Of a stretch of DNA of 64,000 bases, positions 1 to 9,097 are shown in pieces. Numbering within the stretch: position 1 is the stretch's first letter; each line of letters begins with the position of its first letter. Both the position numbers and the translations under genes were made by a program. The stretch is taken from positions 124,001-188,000 of the forward strand of contig NZ_JBFONT020000002.1 of NCBI RefSeq assembly GCF_040779325.2. The letters are read 5' to 3'. The notes under the pieces were generated by a model. That model did not search any database, was not told where the DNA came from, and saw only the letters and a program-made list of their open reading frames with translations. Source of the stretch: Aestuariibius violaceus (GTDB lineage Bacteria; Pseudomonadota; Alphaproteobacteria; Rhodobacterales; Rhodobacteraceae).

Positions 1-493
1 CGAAGCGCGACCCCGAAAGCTTGGCGGCGGTCTCGAAATCCATGCCGGGTTTGACGGCGGGAATGTCGAAGTGTTCGAGCGGCGTGAAGCCGAAATCGGG
101 GGGCGTGCCGCGGCGGTGAAGCTCGACATTGTCGTCTTCGTCTGCGCCGTCGGGGACGTCATCGTAGGGCAGGTTCGGCAGGCCCATGAGGAGGTCGGTG
201 AGGGCCGCATCCTGCGCCTTCGCCTCGTCCGTCAGGCGGGCGATTTCGGCCTTCTTTTCCGCGACCAAGCTACGGAGTTCGTTGAACTTTTCCTCATCGC
301 CCGCGGTCTTGGCCGCGCCGACTTCCTTGCTGGCGCGGTTCTGGTCGGCCTGGGCGGTCTCGGACGCGAGGATCTTGGCGCGGCGGGCCTCGTCGAGGGC
401 CAGGATCTCGGACGACATCGGCGCGTGTCCACGGCGGACGAGGGCAGCATCGAAAGCCTCCGGGGCCTCGCGGATGGCGCGGATGTCGTGCAT
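1..493 (-). CDS. serS: Seryl-tRNA synthetase, N-terminal part (runs off the window)
   Basis: This is the 5' portion of a minus-strand gene whose 3' end lies before position 1. It charges tRNA-Ser with serine in the cytoplasm. The visible ~164 residues begin MHDIRAIREAPEAFDAAL, the typical SerRS N-terminus, and continue as the long antiparallel coiled-coil tRNA-binding arm (charged stretch around residues 30-90), ending in the conserved DFGFTPLEHFDI region that leads into the class II catalytic core. The core motifs are outside the window. The ATG at 491-493 is the only sensible start because the family begins at this Met. Upstream lies a 1-kb gap with an 11-bp tandem repeat. Confidence 0.95.
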   Translation of the reverse strand, partial: MHDIRAIREAPEAFDAALVRRGHAPMSSEILALDEARRAKILASETAQADQNRASKEVGAAKTAGDEEKFNELRSLVAEKKAEIARLTDEAKAQDAALTDLLMGLPNLPYDDVPDGADEDDNVELHRRGTPPDFGFTPLEHFDIPAVKPGMDFETAAKLSGSRF

Positions 494-1537
494 TGAGAGA
501 TCCCTTTCGCAACGTTCGGTGGGCGTATGCCGCATGTCGGCGCGGGGGGGAAGACGAATCGGGGTTAAGCCTCGTGTGGGTTGGAAAATGGACGGTCGGA
601 CTTTTGTCGGACTCCTGTCGGCCTTCCGTGGGGCATGCCGGGCGCGAAATCTTGGGTTAAGGCTACGCGCGGTGGGGTTTGGCAAGGTTCTGTTAGGGAT
701 GGGATAAGTGGCGGCTTATCGGTGATCGATCTTCCGCATTCGCCCCAAAGCCGTCCGGCAAGTGGATGCCAAACGGCTGTTTGCTGCGTCGCGAACCGGG
801 TTCACTGCGATGCCGGTTTGCCTCCAGTCCAGGCAGGTTGACGCGGCCCCCGGACCACGTGCCAAGAGCCCGCGACGGGTCCTTTCGCTTTGGTCCGAGC
901 AAGCAGATCCGGCAGGTCCGCGGCGAACGAAACATGGCGGCATCGAACGCCTTCAGAAGGCGCGGTGATTCTTTATTTTCGGCGATGACGGTCGGTTTGT
1001 CGCAGAGAGGATAAGGCAAGTATGGTGCCCTTTTGCATACGTTGGCATGCCTAAGACGGATCGGTTGACTCGAACGTGGCGAAGGCAACCCTCGGAAACC
1101 TCACGGCAAACTTGCCCGATAGTAAAGAAATTTACAGAATCGCGAGGCCGCCTCGTAAGGCTATTTACAAAAAAGACCATCTACTAAAGCAGCTAACGCC
1201 ACACTTCACAAAATTGGGTACTTTCCTGTCTGAGCGCTGTCCGCCTGGAGGAGGCATCGGACCGGCGCGTCAGGGAGGTGTCATGACAGATCAAGGCCCG
1301 ACGAGTGCGATTGGCGCGCCAAAAGGCGCAAGGCCGACGCGGCGTGAGACCGCGGATCGATCTGCCGGCATCCTTGCGACGCCCGTGACGGGCCCGGACG
1401 CATCGGGGGATGAGCGGAGGGTCGGCCACCCCTGCATCACGCGGGTCGAGAGATCTGCCTGACCGAGAGGGGCGTTCCCGAGGCGCATTCCATCAAGACA
1501 TCTGACAACGAACTGCAATCAGCGAGGAGGCTCAAGC
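494..1537. other. 1-kb gap between divergent serS and the symporter cluster
   Basis: I find no convincing gene here. Short open frames exist on both strands but lack family resemblance, codon bias and good ribosome-binding sites. The gap holds an 11-bp tandem repeat (595-638), a perfect short hairpin CGCCTTC-A-GAAGGCG (948-962) followed by T-rich sequence, and an AT-rich stretch at about 1120-1225 that may carry the promoter of the downstream operon. The segment 730-970 looks like decayed coding DNA but I cannot assign it. Confidence 0.5.
595..638 (+). repeat. 11-bp tandem repeat array, copy A (four units)
   Basis: Four consecutive 11-bp units: GTCGGACTTTT, GTCGGACTCCT, GTCGGCCTTCC and a degenerate GTGGGGCATGC. 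The array lies about 100 bp upstream of the serS start. Three further arrays of the same period and consensus occur in this window (13787, 23187, 50894), all on the plus strand. Confidence 0.8.
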
Positions 1538-1825
1538 ATGGTAGACCAACAGGTCGAAACTCCAGATGCCGCGAAGGAGACTGATGTCGGCTACTGGAGG
1601 ACGAACATCCGCATCATCACGATCTGCCTGATCATCTGGGCCCTGGTCTCGTTCGGCTTCGGCATCGTCCTGCGGCCACTGCTGTCGGGCATCGAAATCG
1701 GCGGCACCGACCTTGGGTTCTGGTTCGCGCAGCAGGGGTCGATCCTCGTCTTCCTGGCACTGATCTTCTTCTATGCGTGGCGGATGAACCGGCTTGATAA
1801 GCAATACGGCGTGGACGAGGAGTAG
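1538..1825 (+). CDS. DUF4212 small membrane subunit of a sodium/solute symporter
   Basis: A 95-residue protein with two transmembrane helices (about residues 23-50 and 65-83) and charged ends. It matches the DUF4212 family, which is encoded immediately before ActP-like symporters and is regarded as their small subunit. The start ATG at 1538 is preceded at a good distance by GAGGAGG. The symporter gene starts 6 bp after the stop, so the two are surely co-transcribed. Its exact role (stability or assembly of the large subunit) is inferred from the pairing, not seen. Confidence 0.85.
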   Translation: MVDQQVETPDAAKETDVGYWRTNIRIITICLIIWALVSFGFGIVLRPLLSGIEIGGTDLGFWFAQQGSILVFLALIFFYAWRMNRLDKQYGVDEE

Positions 1826-1831
1826 ACGCAG

Positions 1832-3619
1832 ATGGATCAGTTCACCCTCAACCTGCTGTTTGTGGGCGCATCTTTCGCGCTCTACATTGGCATCGCAGTG
1901 TGGGCCCGGGCCGGGTCTACCTCTGAGTTCTATGCCGCGGGTCGCGGCGTTCACCCGGTCACCAACGGCATGGCGACCGCGGCGGACTGGATGTCTGCCG
2001 CCTCGTTCATCTCGATGGCGGGTCTCATCGCCTTTACCGGCTACGACAATTCCAGCTTCCTGATGGGCTGGACCGGTGGCTACGTGCTGCTGGCGCTGCT
2101 TCTTGCGCCTTATCTGCGCAAGTTCGGCAAGTTTACCGTGTCTGAGTTCATTGGCGACCGGTTCTATTCCAGCACCGCGCGCATGGTCGCGGTCATCTGC
2201 CTTCTGGTCGCCTCGATCACCTATGTGATCGGCCAGATGCAGGGCGTGGGCATCGCCTTCGGGCGTTTCCTCGAGATCGACGCCTTCTGGGGTCTGCTCA
2301 TCGGGGCCTGTGTCGTGTTCGCCTATGCGGTGTTCGGCGGCATGAAGGGTGTCACCTACACCCAGGTCGCGCAGTATTGCGTGCTGATCACGGCCTACAC
2401 GATACCGGCTGTCTTCATCTCGCTGCAGCTGACCGGCACGCCGATCCCGGCGCTGGGCCTCTTTGGCGAGCACACGACGTCGGGGGAGCCGCTTCTGACC
2501 AAGCTCAACCAGATCGTCACCGACCTGGGCTTTGCAGAATACACGGCGGCGCATGGGTCGACCATCAACATGGTGCTCTTCACCCTGTCGCTGATGATCG
2601 GGACGGCGGGCCTGCCCCACGTCATCATGCGGTTCTTCACGGTGCCGAAGGTGTCGGATGCGCGCTGGTCGGCGGGTTGGACCCTTGTCTTCATCGCCCT
2701 TCTCTACCTGACGGCTCCGGCCGTGGGGGCGATGGCGCGGCTCAACATCTCGGAACTGATGTGGCCGAACGGGACGAATGCCGAAGCGGTCAGCCTTGAG
2801 CAGATCGAGACGGACCCCGAATATGCCTGGATGGCGACATGGCAGAAGACCGGGCTTCTCGATTGGGAGGACAAGAACGGAGATGGCCTGATCCAGTACT
2901 ACAACGATCAGAATGCCGATCTTCAGGCCCGTGCCGCGGAAAACGGTTGGGAGGGCAACGAACTGACCAACTTCAACCGCGACATCCTGGTTCTCGCCAA
3001 CCCCGAGATCGCGAGCCTTCCCGGCTGGGTCATCGGCCTTGTCGCAGCGGGCGGCCTTGCCGCGGCGCTGTCGACAGCGGCGGGCCTGTTGCTGGCGATT
3101 TCCTCAGCGGTGTCGCATGACCTGCTCAAAGGTCAGTTCACGCCCAACATGTCTGAGAAGGCCGAGCTGATGGCGGCCCGCGTGTCGATGGCGGCGGCGA
3201 TCGTGGTGGCGGTTCTTCTGGGGCTCAACCCGCCGGGCTTCGCGGCGCAGACAGTGGCCCTGGCTTTCGGTCTGGCGGCAGCGTCGATCTTCCCGGCGCT
3301 GATGATGGGCATCTTCTCGACCCGCATCAACAACGCGGGCGCGGTTGCGGGCATGCTGGCGGGGCTCGTGGTCACGCTGCTCTATATCTTCCTGCACAAG
3401 GGTTGGTTCTTCATCCCGGACACCAATTCGTTCACGGATGACAACCCGCTTCTGGGCCCGATCAAGTCGACCTCGTTCGGGGCGATCGGTGCGGCGGTCA
3501 ACTTCGCTGTGGCCTACTTCGTCTCCAGCATGACGAAAGAGACGCCGCAACATATCAAGGACCTCGTCGAAAGTGTCCGGGTTCCGCGCGGCGCCGGTGG
3601 CGCGGTGGCGGGGCACTGA
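1832..3619 (+). CDS. Sodium:solute (acetate/organic acid) symporter, ActP-like
   Basis: A 595-residue inner-membrane transporter of the SSS family, similar to ActP and to the VC_2705-type symporters that pair with DUF4212. About 13 hydrophobic helices are visible. The early segment AADWMSAASFISMAG (about residues 50-64) is the conserved sodium/substrate region of the family. A large hydrophilic insertion at about residues 310-390 carries DKNGDGLIQYYN (347-358), which resembles an EF-hand loop but lacks the final Glu. Substrate is probably acetate or another short monocarboxylate; the sequence alone does not decide this. A terminator-like hairpin follows at 3672. Confidence 0.85.
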   Translation: MDQFTLNLLFVGASFALYIGIAVWARAGSTSEFYAAGRGVHPVTNGMATAADWMSAASFISMAGLIAFTGYDNSSFLMGWTGGYVLLALLLAPYLRKFGKFTVSEFIGDRFYSSTARMVAVICLLVASITYVIGQMQGVGIAFGRFLEIDAFWGLLIGACVVFAYAVFGGMKGVTYTQVAQYCVLITAYTIPAVFISLQLTGTPIPALGLFGEHTTSGEPLLTKLNQIVTDLGFAEYTAAHGSTINMVLFTLSLMIGTAGLPHVIMRFFTVPKVSDARWSAGWTLVFIALLYLTAPAVGAMARLNISELMWPNGTNAEAVSLEQIETDPEYAWMATWQKTGLLDWEDKNGDGLIQYYNDQNADLQARAAENGWEGNELTNFNRDILVLANPEIASLPGWVIGLVAAGGLAAALSTAAGLLLAISSAVSHDLLKGQFTPNMSEKAELMAARVSMAAAIVVAVLLGLNPPGFAAQTVALAFGLAAASIFPALMMGIFSTRINNAGAVAGMLAGLVVTLLYIFLHKGWFFIPDTNSFTDDNPLLGPIKSTSFGAIGAAVNFAVAYFVSSMTKETPQHIKDLVESVRVPRGAGGAVAGH

Positions 3620-3671
3620 CGCCCAACGGCATCCCCGCGCCTGGCGGTGTTGCCGGCCCCTTTGCGCTTCT

Positions 3672-3706
3672 GTCCTGTCCGCCTGATGGCGGGCAGGACG
3701 TCTTTT
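3672..3706 (+). terminator. Terminator-like hairpin after the symporter gene
   Basis: GTCCTGTCCGCC (3672-3683) pairs with GGCGGGCAGGAC (3688-3699) across a TGAT loop with one G-T wobble, followed by GTCTTTTC. It sits between the symporter and the DUF294 gene, so it may lower expression of the downstream regulatory genes relative to the transporter. Confidence 0.65.
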
Positions 3707-3721
3707 CGATAAGGCGCTAGG

Positions 3722-5542
3722 ATGCCCCTTTCACCTGAACTGATCCAGTTCCTCGCCTCGGTGCACCCCTATGACAGCCTGAGCGACGCCGATCTCTCGT
3801 CGCTGGCGGCCTCCTGCACGATCAGCGAGGTGCCTGCGGGTGAAACCGTGTTTGCCATAGGCGATGCGATCGGGTCTCTCTACATCATCATCGCCGGCGA
3901 GGTCGAAATCGTCGATGAAACCGGCGTGCAGCTGTCCCTGCTCGGCCCGCGCAACTCCTTCGGCGAACGGGCACTTCTGCGGGGCGATGAGGCCAGCCGG
4001 AGGGCGACGGCAACCGCCAATACGACAATGATCCTCGTGCCGGCCCCGATTTTCTTCGATCTCATCGGCATGCATCCTCGCGTCGCAAAGTTCTTCGACC
4101 GGCGCCGGCCGCCACGGCCGCACCGTCGCGATCTGGGGACAATGGCGGTCGAACAACTGATGACGCCCGATCCCGCGGCCTGTTCGCCCGACGCCACGGT
4201 TCGCGCTGCTGCAGAACGCATGCATGAGAGCCGCATCTCGTCCATTTGCATCTGCGATGACAGGGGGTTCCACGGCATCGTCACGTTGCGCGACATGAAT
4301 GGAAAGGTGATCGTCAGAGGCGCAGACCCCGCAGGGCCGGTCTCGTCGATCATGACGCAGGATCCCCTGACGCTTGGCCCCAAGGCACTGGTGACGGATG
4401 TTCTGCATCTGATGGTCGAGCGGGATATTGGCCATGTCCCGATCGTGGATGGCGATCAGCTTGTCGGGATTGTCACCCAGACCGACCTGACCCGGGCGCA
4501 GGCTATGACCTCGGCCGATCTGGTGGGCCGGGTGGCGAAGGCGGCGACCCCCGGAGAGATGGTCCGGGCGACGCGTGAGATCCCGCAGCTTCTGGTGCAG
4601 CTGATCGAAACCGGAAGCCGGCACGAGGTCACCACACGCCTGATCACCGACATTGCCGACACTGCAACACGTCGCCTTCTGACCCTGGCAGAGGCCGAGC
4701 TGGGCGCGCCGCCCGTCCCCTACCTGTGGCTCGCCTGCGGCAGCCAGGGACGGCAGGAACAGACGGGCGTGTCCGATCAGGACAATTGCCTGATCCTATC
4801 GGACGAGGTGAGCGAGGGCGACATGCCTTACTTCGAGAGCCTCGCAAAGTTCGTCAGCGATGGCCTGGACACGATCGGGTATTTCTATTGCCCCGGCGAC
4901 ATGATGGCGACCAACCCGCGCTGGCGGCAGCCGCTGGCGGTCTGGCAGAGCTATTTCCGGAAGTGGATCGACACACCCAATCCCGAGGCGCAGATGCTGG
5001 CCTCGGTCATGTTCGATCTGCGCCCGATCGGCGGCGACGAGAGCCTTTTCGATGGTCTCCAGCAAGAAACGCTGAAAGCAGCCTCGGCCAATTCGATCTT
5101 CACCGCGCACATGGTCGCGAATTCGCTCAAGCATCATCCACCGCTTGGTCTGTTGCGCGGGCTCGCCACGATCCGGTCAGGCGAGTACCGCAACCAGATC
5201 GACCTGAAGCACAACGGCGTGGTCCCGGTGACCGACCTTGCCCGGATCTATGCGCTGCGGGGGCGCCTTCTTCCCGTCAACACACGCGCGCGCATCGATG
5301 CCGCGATTGACGCGCGGCTGCTGTCGAAGTCGGGCGGCGCGGACCTGATGGATGCCTACGACCTGATCGCGACCATGCGGCTGGAACACCAGGCCACCCA
5401 GATCAAGGCGGGAAAGGCGCCGGACAATTACCTTGATCCCGCCACCTTATCCGATTTCGAGCGAAGCCACCTGCGTGACGCCTTTGTGGTGGTAAAGACG
5501 ATGCAATCTGCTGCGGGATCGGGGAAAGGAGCGCTGGCCTGA
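3722..5542 (+). CDS. cNMP-binding/CBS/DUF294 nucleotidyltransferase-like signalling protein
   Basis: A 606-residue cytoplasmic protein with a cyclic-nucleotide-binding-like domain (about 5-120), two CBS domains (about 140-260), a DUF294 nucleotidyltransferase-like domain (about 290-440) and the DUF294 C-terminal domain (about 450-600). The nucleotidyltransferase signature GSQGRQEQTGVSDQD (about residues 337-351) has the G-S and D-x-D pattern of GlnD-like enzymes. Such proteins are routinely found next to DUF4212/ActP symporters and are thought to control transport in response to adenine nucleotides; that role is inferred. The next gene overlaps its stop by one base. Confidence 0.85.
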   Translation: MPLSPELIQFLASVHPYDSLSDADLSSLAASCTISEVPAGETVFAIGDAIGSLYIIIAGEVEIVDETGVQLSLLGPRNSFGERALLRGDEASRRATATANTTMILVPAPIFFDLIGMHPRVAKFFDRRRPPRPHRRDLGTMAVEQLMTPDPAACSPDATVRAAAERMHESRISSICICDDRGFHGIVTLRDMNGKVIVRGADPAGPVSSIMTQDPLTLGPKALVTDVLHLMVERDIGHVPIVDGDQLVGIVTQTDLTRAQAMTSADLVGRVAKAATPGEMVRATREIPQLLVQLIETGSRHEVTTRLITDIADTATRRLLTLAEAELGAPPVPYLWLACGSQGRQEQTGVSDQDNCLILSDEVSEGDMPYFESLAKFVSDGLDTIGYFYCPGDMMATNPRWRQPLAVWQSYFRKWIDTPNPEAQMLASVMFDLRPIGGDESLFDGLQQETLKAASANSIFTAHMVANSLKHHPPLGLLRGLATIRSGEYRNQIDLKHNGVVPVTDLARIYALRGRLLPVNTRARIDAAIDARLLSKSGGADLMDAYDLIATMRLEHQATQIKAGKAPDNYLDPATLSDFERSHLRDAFVVVKTMQSAAGSGKGALA

Positions 5543-6060
5543 TGTTTGTCGAGCTGATTGCCACGGTCTTTGCCGGGATCGCCTGTGCCGGCGTTGCGAT
5601 GTTGCTCAACCGGCTGACCGGCAGACGGCTGCCGCGCTGGATCACGCCAGTCGCTGCCGGCGCTGGCATGCTCGCCATGACAATCTCGAACGAATACACG
5701 TGGTTCGAACGGACGGCGGAGCGTCTTCCCGACGGGATCGAGATCGCCATGACGGTCGATGAGCAAAGCTGGCTCCGGCCCTGGACGCAGCTGCGGCCCT
5801 ATACGAAACGTTTCGTCGCGGTCGACACGGGCATGGCCCGGACACATGACGCGGTGCCCGATCAGCGGATGGCCGACCTCTATTTCTTTGGGCGGTGGTC
5901 GCCGGTCAATCAGGCCCCGATGCTCTTCGATTGCGGCGCCGGACGCTCGGCACTTCTGATCGACGGCGCCGAGTTTGCCGAAGACGGCACGGTGTCCAAC
6001 GCCGACTGGCAGGCCATGCCGGCCAACGATCCGATCCTGAAACTGGTGTGCGAGACCTGA
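5542..6060 (+). CDS. Small membrane protein of the symporter cluster, unknown function
   Basis: A 172-residue protein with a hydrophobic helix at about 3-22 and a second at about 37-50, followed by a ~120-residue soluble part. I recognise no catalytic motif. Its ATG overlaps the stop of the DUF294 gene (A of TGATG) and the exonuclease gene begins one base after its stop, so it is translated as part of this unit. Its conservation with the symporter genes suggests a membrane accessory role, but no function can be read from sequence. Confidence 0.75.
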   Translation: MFVELIATVFAGIACAGVAMLLNRLTGRRLPRWITPVAAGAGMLAMTISNEYTWFERTAERLPDGIEIAMTVDEQSWLRPWTQLRPYTKRFVAVDTGMARTHDAVPDQRMADLYFFGRWSPVNQAPMLFDCGAGRSALLIDGAEFAEDGTVSNADWQAMPANDPILKLVCET

Positions 6061-6061
6061 G

Positions 6062-7474
6062 ATGATGACCCGCCTCCCGCTGCGCCTGCGCATCTTCCTC
6101 TTCTTCTGCCTTTTGGCAGCGGGGGGCGCGGCAGTCGCGGCGGGGACGCTGGCATTCGGCTGGTCCCGTGGCGAGGAGGCTTTACCGGCGATGCCGTTCA
6201 TCACGGCGCTCGTGGCCTTTGCCTTTCTCAACACCGGGCTGGTCCTGGGCATATGGCTGCTGTTCGACGAGAATATTGCCAAGCCCATCGACCGTTTGTC
6301 GGCCGACTTGCGTTTGCGGGCCCATTCCGGGGTCGATCGCGAGATGGATGTCGAAGGCGCGCGTTATCTGGGCGATCTGGCGCGTGCGGCGCGGGCGCTG
6401 TCGCGGGTGACGGGGTCGTCGCTTACGGATACCGCGGCACGCGTCGCGCGCGAGACGCAGAGGCTGCAAAGCGAAGCCGACCGGTTGACCGCGATCTTCA
6501 GCCAGCTTCCGATTGCCACGATCCTTCTGAACCCCGCGCGAGAGATCGTGCTTTATGACAGTCAGGCGGCCGAGATCCTGTCGCGAATTGCGCCTGCGCG
6601 CCTGAAGGCGCGATTGGCCGATTACTTCGACCTTGGCGACTTCTCAAAGGCGGTCGAGGAGTTACCCGGAGCGCCGAGCGCCGTTCCCTTCCGGCTGCAG
6701 GATGAGACCGGGGAGCATGTCTTCGATGCCAAGCTGAAGGCCCTGGGCAGGGATGGTTTCATGGTGCTGATCGACGTGCCCGAAGCCCCCACCCAGGACG
6801 TTGCGCCGCGCCCGCTTGTCTATGATTTCGACCTCCTGAACAGTTCGGAGACCAAGGATGTCGAGGAGACGCGGCTTTCCGATCTTTGTTTCGTGGCCTT
6901 TGATACCGAAACCACCGGGCTTTCCGTCGAAGACGATGCCATCGTGCAAATCGGAGCCGTTCGCGTGCTTGGCGGCCGGATCGTGGAGGGCGAAGTCGTC
7001 GATACATACGTTGCGCCCGGACGGCCGATCCCGCCCGCATCGACGAAGATCCATCGGGTCACCGACGACGACGTAAAGGGCGCACCCGATATCGCAACCG
7101 CGGGCCGCGCGCTTTACCACTTCGCCCGCGACGCGGTGCTCGTGGCGCACAATGCGCCGTTCGATGTCGGCCTTCTGCGAAAGAGCCAGTTAGAGATGGG
7201 TGTCGACTGGTCCCACCCGATGCTCGACACGGTGCTGCTGTCCGCGGTGGTCTTCGGCACCAATGAAGACCACTCTCTCGACGCGCTTTGCGAGCGTCTG
7301 TCCATCGACTTGCCAAACGACCGGCGACATACGGCCCTTGGTGACGCGCAGGCAACGGCAGAGGTTCTGGTGCGGTTGCTGCCGCTTCTTGAGGGCAAGG
7401 GCCTTGTGACGTTCGGCCATCTCGTTTCGGAAACACGCAGACATGGCCGCTTGCTGCGCGATCTGAACACGTGA
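6062..7474 (+). CDS. Membrane-anchored DnaQ-like 3'-5' exonuclease
   Basis: A 470-residue protein with an unusual architecture: two N-terminal transmembrane helices (about 10-30 and 43-65), a HAMP-like linker (KPIDRLSADLRLRAHSG, about 70-115), a PAS-like segment (about 135-240) and a C-terminal DEDDh exonuclease domain like the epsilon subunit of DNA polymerase III. The exonuclease motifs are intact: ExoI DTETTG (about 280), ExoII HNAPFD (about 362) and ExoIII HTALGDAQAT (about 421). It ends the symporter cluster. Because it is tethered and preceded by sensor-like domains, a signalling or RNA/oligonucleotide-degrading role is as likely as DNA proofreading. Confidence 0.85.
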   Translation: MMTRLPLRLRIFLFFCLLAAGGAAVAAGTLAFGWSRGEEALPAMPFITALVAFAFLNTGLVLGIWLLFDENIAKPIDRLSADLRLRAHSGVDREMDVEGARYLGDLARAARALSRVTGSSLTDTAARVARETQRLQSEADRLTAIFSQLPIATILLNPAREIVLYDSQAAEILSRIAPARLKARLADYFDLGDFSKAVEELPGAPSAVPFRLQDETGEHVFDAKLKALGRDGFMVLIDVPEAPTQDVAPRPLVYDFDLLNSSETKDVEETRLSDLCFVAFDTETTGLSVEDDAIVQIGAVRVLGGRIVEGEVVDTYVAPGRPIPPASTKIHRVTDDDVKGAPDIATAGRALYHFARDAVLVAHNAPFDVGLLRKSQLEMGVDWSHPMLDTVLLSAVVFGTNEDHSLDALCERLSIDLPNDRRHTALGDAQATAEVLVRLLPLLEGKGLVTFGHLVSETRRHGRLLRDLNT

Positions 7475-7481
7475 CGTTGGT

Positions 7482-7500
7482 CGGGCCGTCCGAAGGCCCG
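7482..7500. terminator. Short hairpin between convergent genes
   Basis: CGGGCC (7482-7487) pairs with GGCCCG (7495-7500) in the 31-bp gap between the convergent exonuclease and moaA genes. There is no T-run, so termination is only suggested by position. Confidence 0.35.
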
Positions 7501-7505
7501 GAGCC

Positions 7506-8498
7506 TCAGCCGCCGGTGTGGCTCATGTGGCGGGTCATCTTGCCGCCTTCGCTCTGGCGGGAATAGTCGAAGTCGTGGCCCTTTGGTTTGAGGGCGATGG
7601 CAGCATGGATGGCCTCTTCGAGGGGGGCGTCGGCCTCGGAGGCGCGCAGCGGTTTGCGCAGGTCGGATTTCCCCTCCTGACCTAGGCAGGTGTAGATCTC
7701 TCCGGTACAGGTGATGCGCACCCGATTGCAGCTTTCGCAGAAATTGTGGGTCAGCGGCGTGATAAAGCCGATCTTCTGGCCCGTCTCTTCCAGTCGGACA
7801 TAGCGGGCGGGGCCACCGGTGCGCTCGGCGAGGTCGGTGAGGGTGTAGCGGCTGGCCAGCGTGCCGCGGAGATCATCGAGTGCCCAGTACTGGTCGAGCC
7901 TGTCGGGTTCGATATCGCCCATCGGCATGACCTCGATAAAGGTCAGGTCCATGTCGCGGGCGGCGCACCATTCGGCGAGCGGGAAGAGCTCGTCTTCGTT
8001 GAAGCCTTTGAGCGCCACAGTATTGATCTTGACGCGGAGGCCCGCCTTCTGGGCGGCGTCGATGCCGCGCAGGACCTGGGGCAGGCGGCCCCAGCGGGTG
8101 ATATGGGCGAACTTGGCTTCGTCCAGCGTGTCGAGCGAGATGTTGATCCGCTTGACGCCGCAAGCGGCAAGGTCATCCGCAAAGCGTTCGAGCTGGCTGC
8201 CATTGGTGGTGAGCGTGAGCTCTTTCAGGGCGCCGCTGTCGAGGTGGCGGGACATGGCCTTGAAGAAGGTCATGATGTCGCGGCGGACGAGGGGTTCGCC
8301 CCCGGTGATGCGCAGCTTCTGGACGCCGAGGCGAATAAAGGTGGAGCAGAGGCGGTCGAGTTCCTCCAGCGTGAGAAGTTCCTTCTTGGGCAGGAAGGTC
8401 ATCTGCTCGGACATGCAGTAGAGGCAGCGGAAGTCGCAGCGGTCAGTGACCGAGAGCCTCAGATAGGTGATGTCGCGCTGGAAGGGATCGGTAAGCAT
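7506..8498 (-). CDS. moaA: GTP 3',8-cyclase, molybdenum cofactor biosynthesis
   Basis: A 330-residue radical-SAM enzyme that converts GTP to 3',8-cyclo-GTP, the first step of molybdopterin synthesis. The N-terminal iron-sulfur motif CDFRCLYC is present about 20 residues in, the SAM-binding TGGEPL follows, and the second cluster is formed by CESCNRVRITCTGEIYTC near residue 250. The protein ends in the conserved Gly-Gly pair needed for activity. An upstream in-frame ATG exists at 8534, but the start MLTDPFQRDI at 8498 fits the family better. It is convergent with the exonuclease gene and stands alone from other mo genes. Confidence 0.95.
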   Translation of the reverse strand: MLTDPFQRDITYLRLSVTDRCDFRCLYCMSEQMTFLPKKELLTLEELDRLCSTFIRLGVQKLRITGGEPLVRRDIMTFFKAMSRHLDSGALKELTLTTNGSQLERFADDLAACGVKRINISLDTLDEAKFAHITRWGRLPQVLRGIDAAQKAGLRVKINTVALKGFNEDELFPLAEWCAARDMDLTFIEVMPMGDIEPDRLDQYWALDDLRGTLASRYTLTDLAERTGGPARYVRLEETGQKIGFITPLTHNFCESCNRVRITCTGEIYTCLGQEGKSDLRKPLRASEADAPLEEAIHAAIALKPKGHDFDYSRQSEGGKMTRHMSHTGG

Positions 8499-8591
8499 GA
8501 TTTCGACGGTATGTGCGGAAGTTAACCTAGGCAAGGGGGTGGGGCCGGTGATCTCTTGTCAGAAGGTCGCAGTGGGGGCTAGCGTCCGACC

Positions 8592-9074
8592 ATGAGATAC
8601 GCCCTGATGTTCGCCCTTCTGCTTCTGGCGCCGGGATGTGACCGGATCCGCCAGGCGGTGTCGCCCGCGGCCGAGCCGGTGCCCGCCGCGGTGCCGAATG
8701 CCGCGCCTGCACCTGTACCGGCAGCGCCCCGGCCGCCTGCGGCCGCCCGGACGGCGGAGGAGTTCGATACGACGAGCGCCGAGGATCGGGCGGCCGCGGC
8801 TGCCGCGCCGGATACGGCGGGAGAGGAGCGGCTGGGGACGACGATCGCCTCACTTGGGTCGCCGACGGAGCCTGGGTTCTGGCTGGAGACGCCGCTTGTG
8901 TCGGCCGTGCGGCAAGGCCGGGCGGAGCTGGCGGGCGGCGGCGCCTCGGTGAACGTGGAGTTGCGGCCCTCGGGCGGGGCCGCCGGATCGGGCAGCCAGA
9001 TCTCACTTGCCGCGATGCGGGTGCTGGACGTGCCGCTGACGGATCTGCCAGAGCTGGTGGTCTTTGCAGAGTAA
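8592..9074 (+). CDS. Small Ala/Pro-rich lipoprotein, unknown function
   Basis: A 160-residue protein with a lipoprotein signal peptide: hydrophobic residues 4-13 then the lipobox LAPGC, so Cys16 would be lipidated. A Pro/Ala-rich spacer (about 25-60) precedes a compact C-terminal part containing TEPGFWLETPLV. It likely sits on a membrane facing the periplasm. I recall related short roseobacter proteins carrying enzyme names by misannotation; nothing in this sequence supports an enzymatic function. It is followed 23 bp later by a RidA-family gene. Confidence 0.7.
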   Translation: MRYALMFALLLLAPGCDRIRQAVSPAAEPVPAAVPNAAPAPVPAAPRPPAAARTAEEFDTTSAEDRAAAAAAPDTAGEERLGTTIASLGSPTEPGFWLETPLVSAVRQGRAELAGGGASVNVELRPSGGAAGSGSQISLAAMRVLDVPLTDLPELVVFAE

Positions 9075-9097
9075 CCTGCCGCGGGGCTCTGGAGCAG

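Noticed and set aside
595..638. CRISPR-like array
   Set aside because: Units are contiguous 11-bp repeats with no spacers and no cas genes in the window.
494..1537. Short reading frames in the gap upstream of the symporter cluster
   Set aside because: No homology, poor ribosome-binding sites and no codon bias like neighbouring genes; treated as non-coding or decayed DNA.
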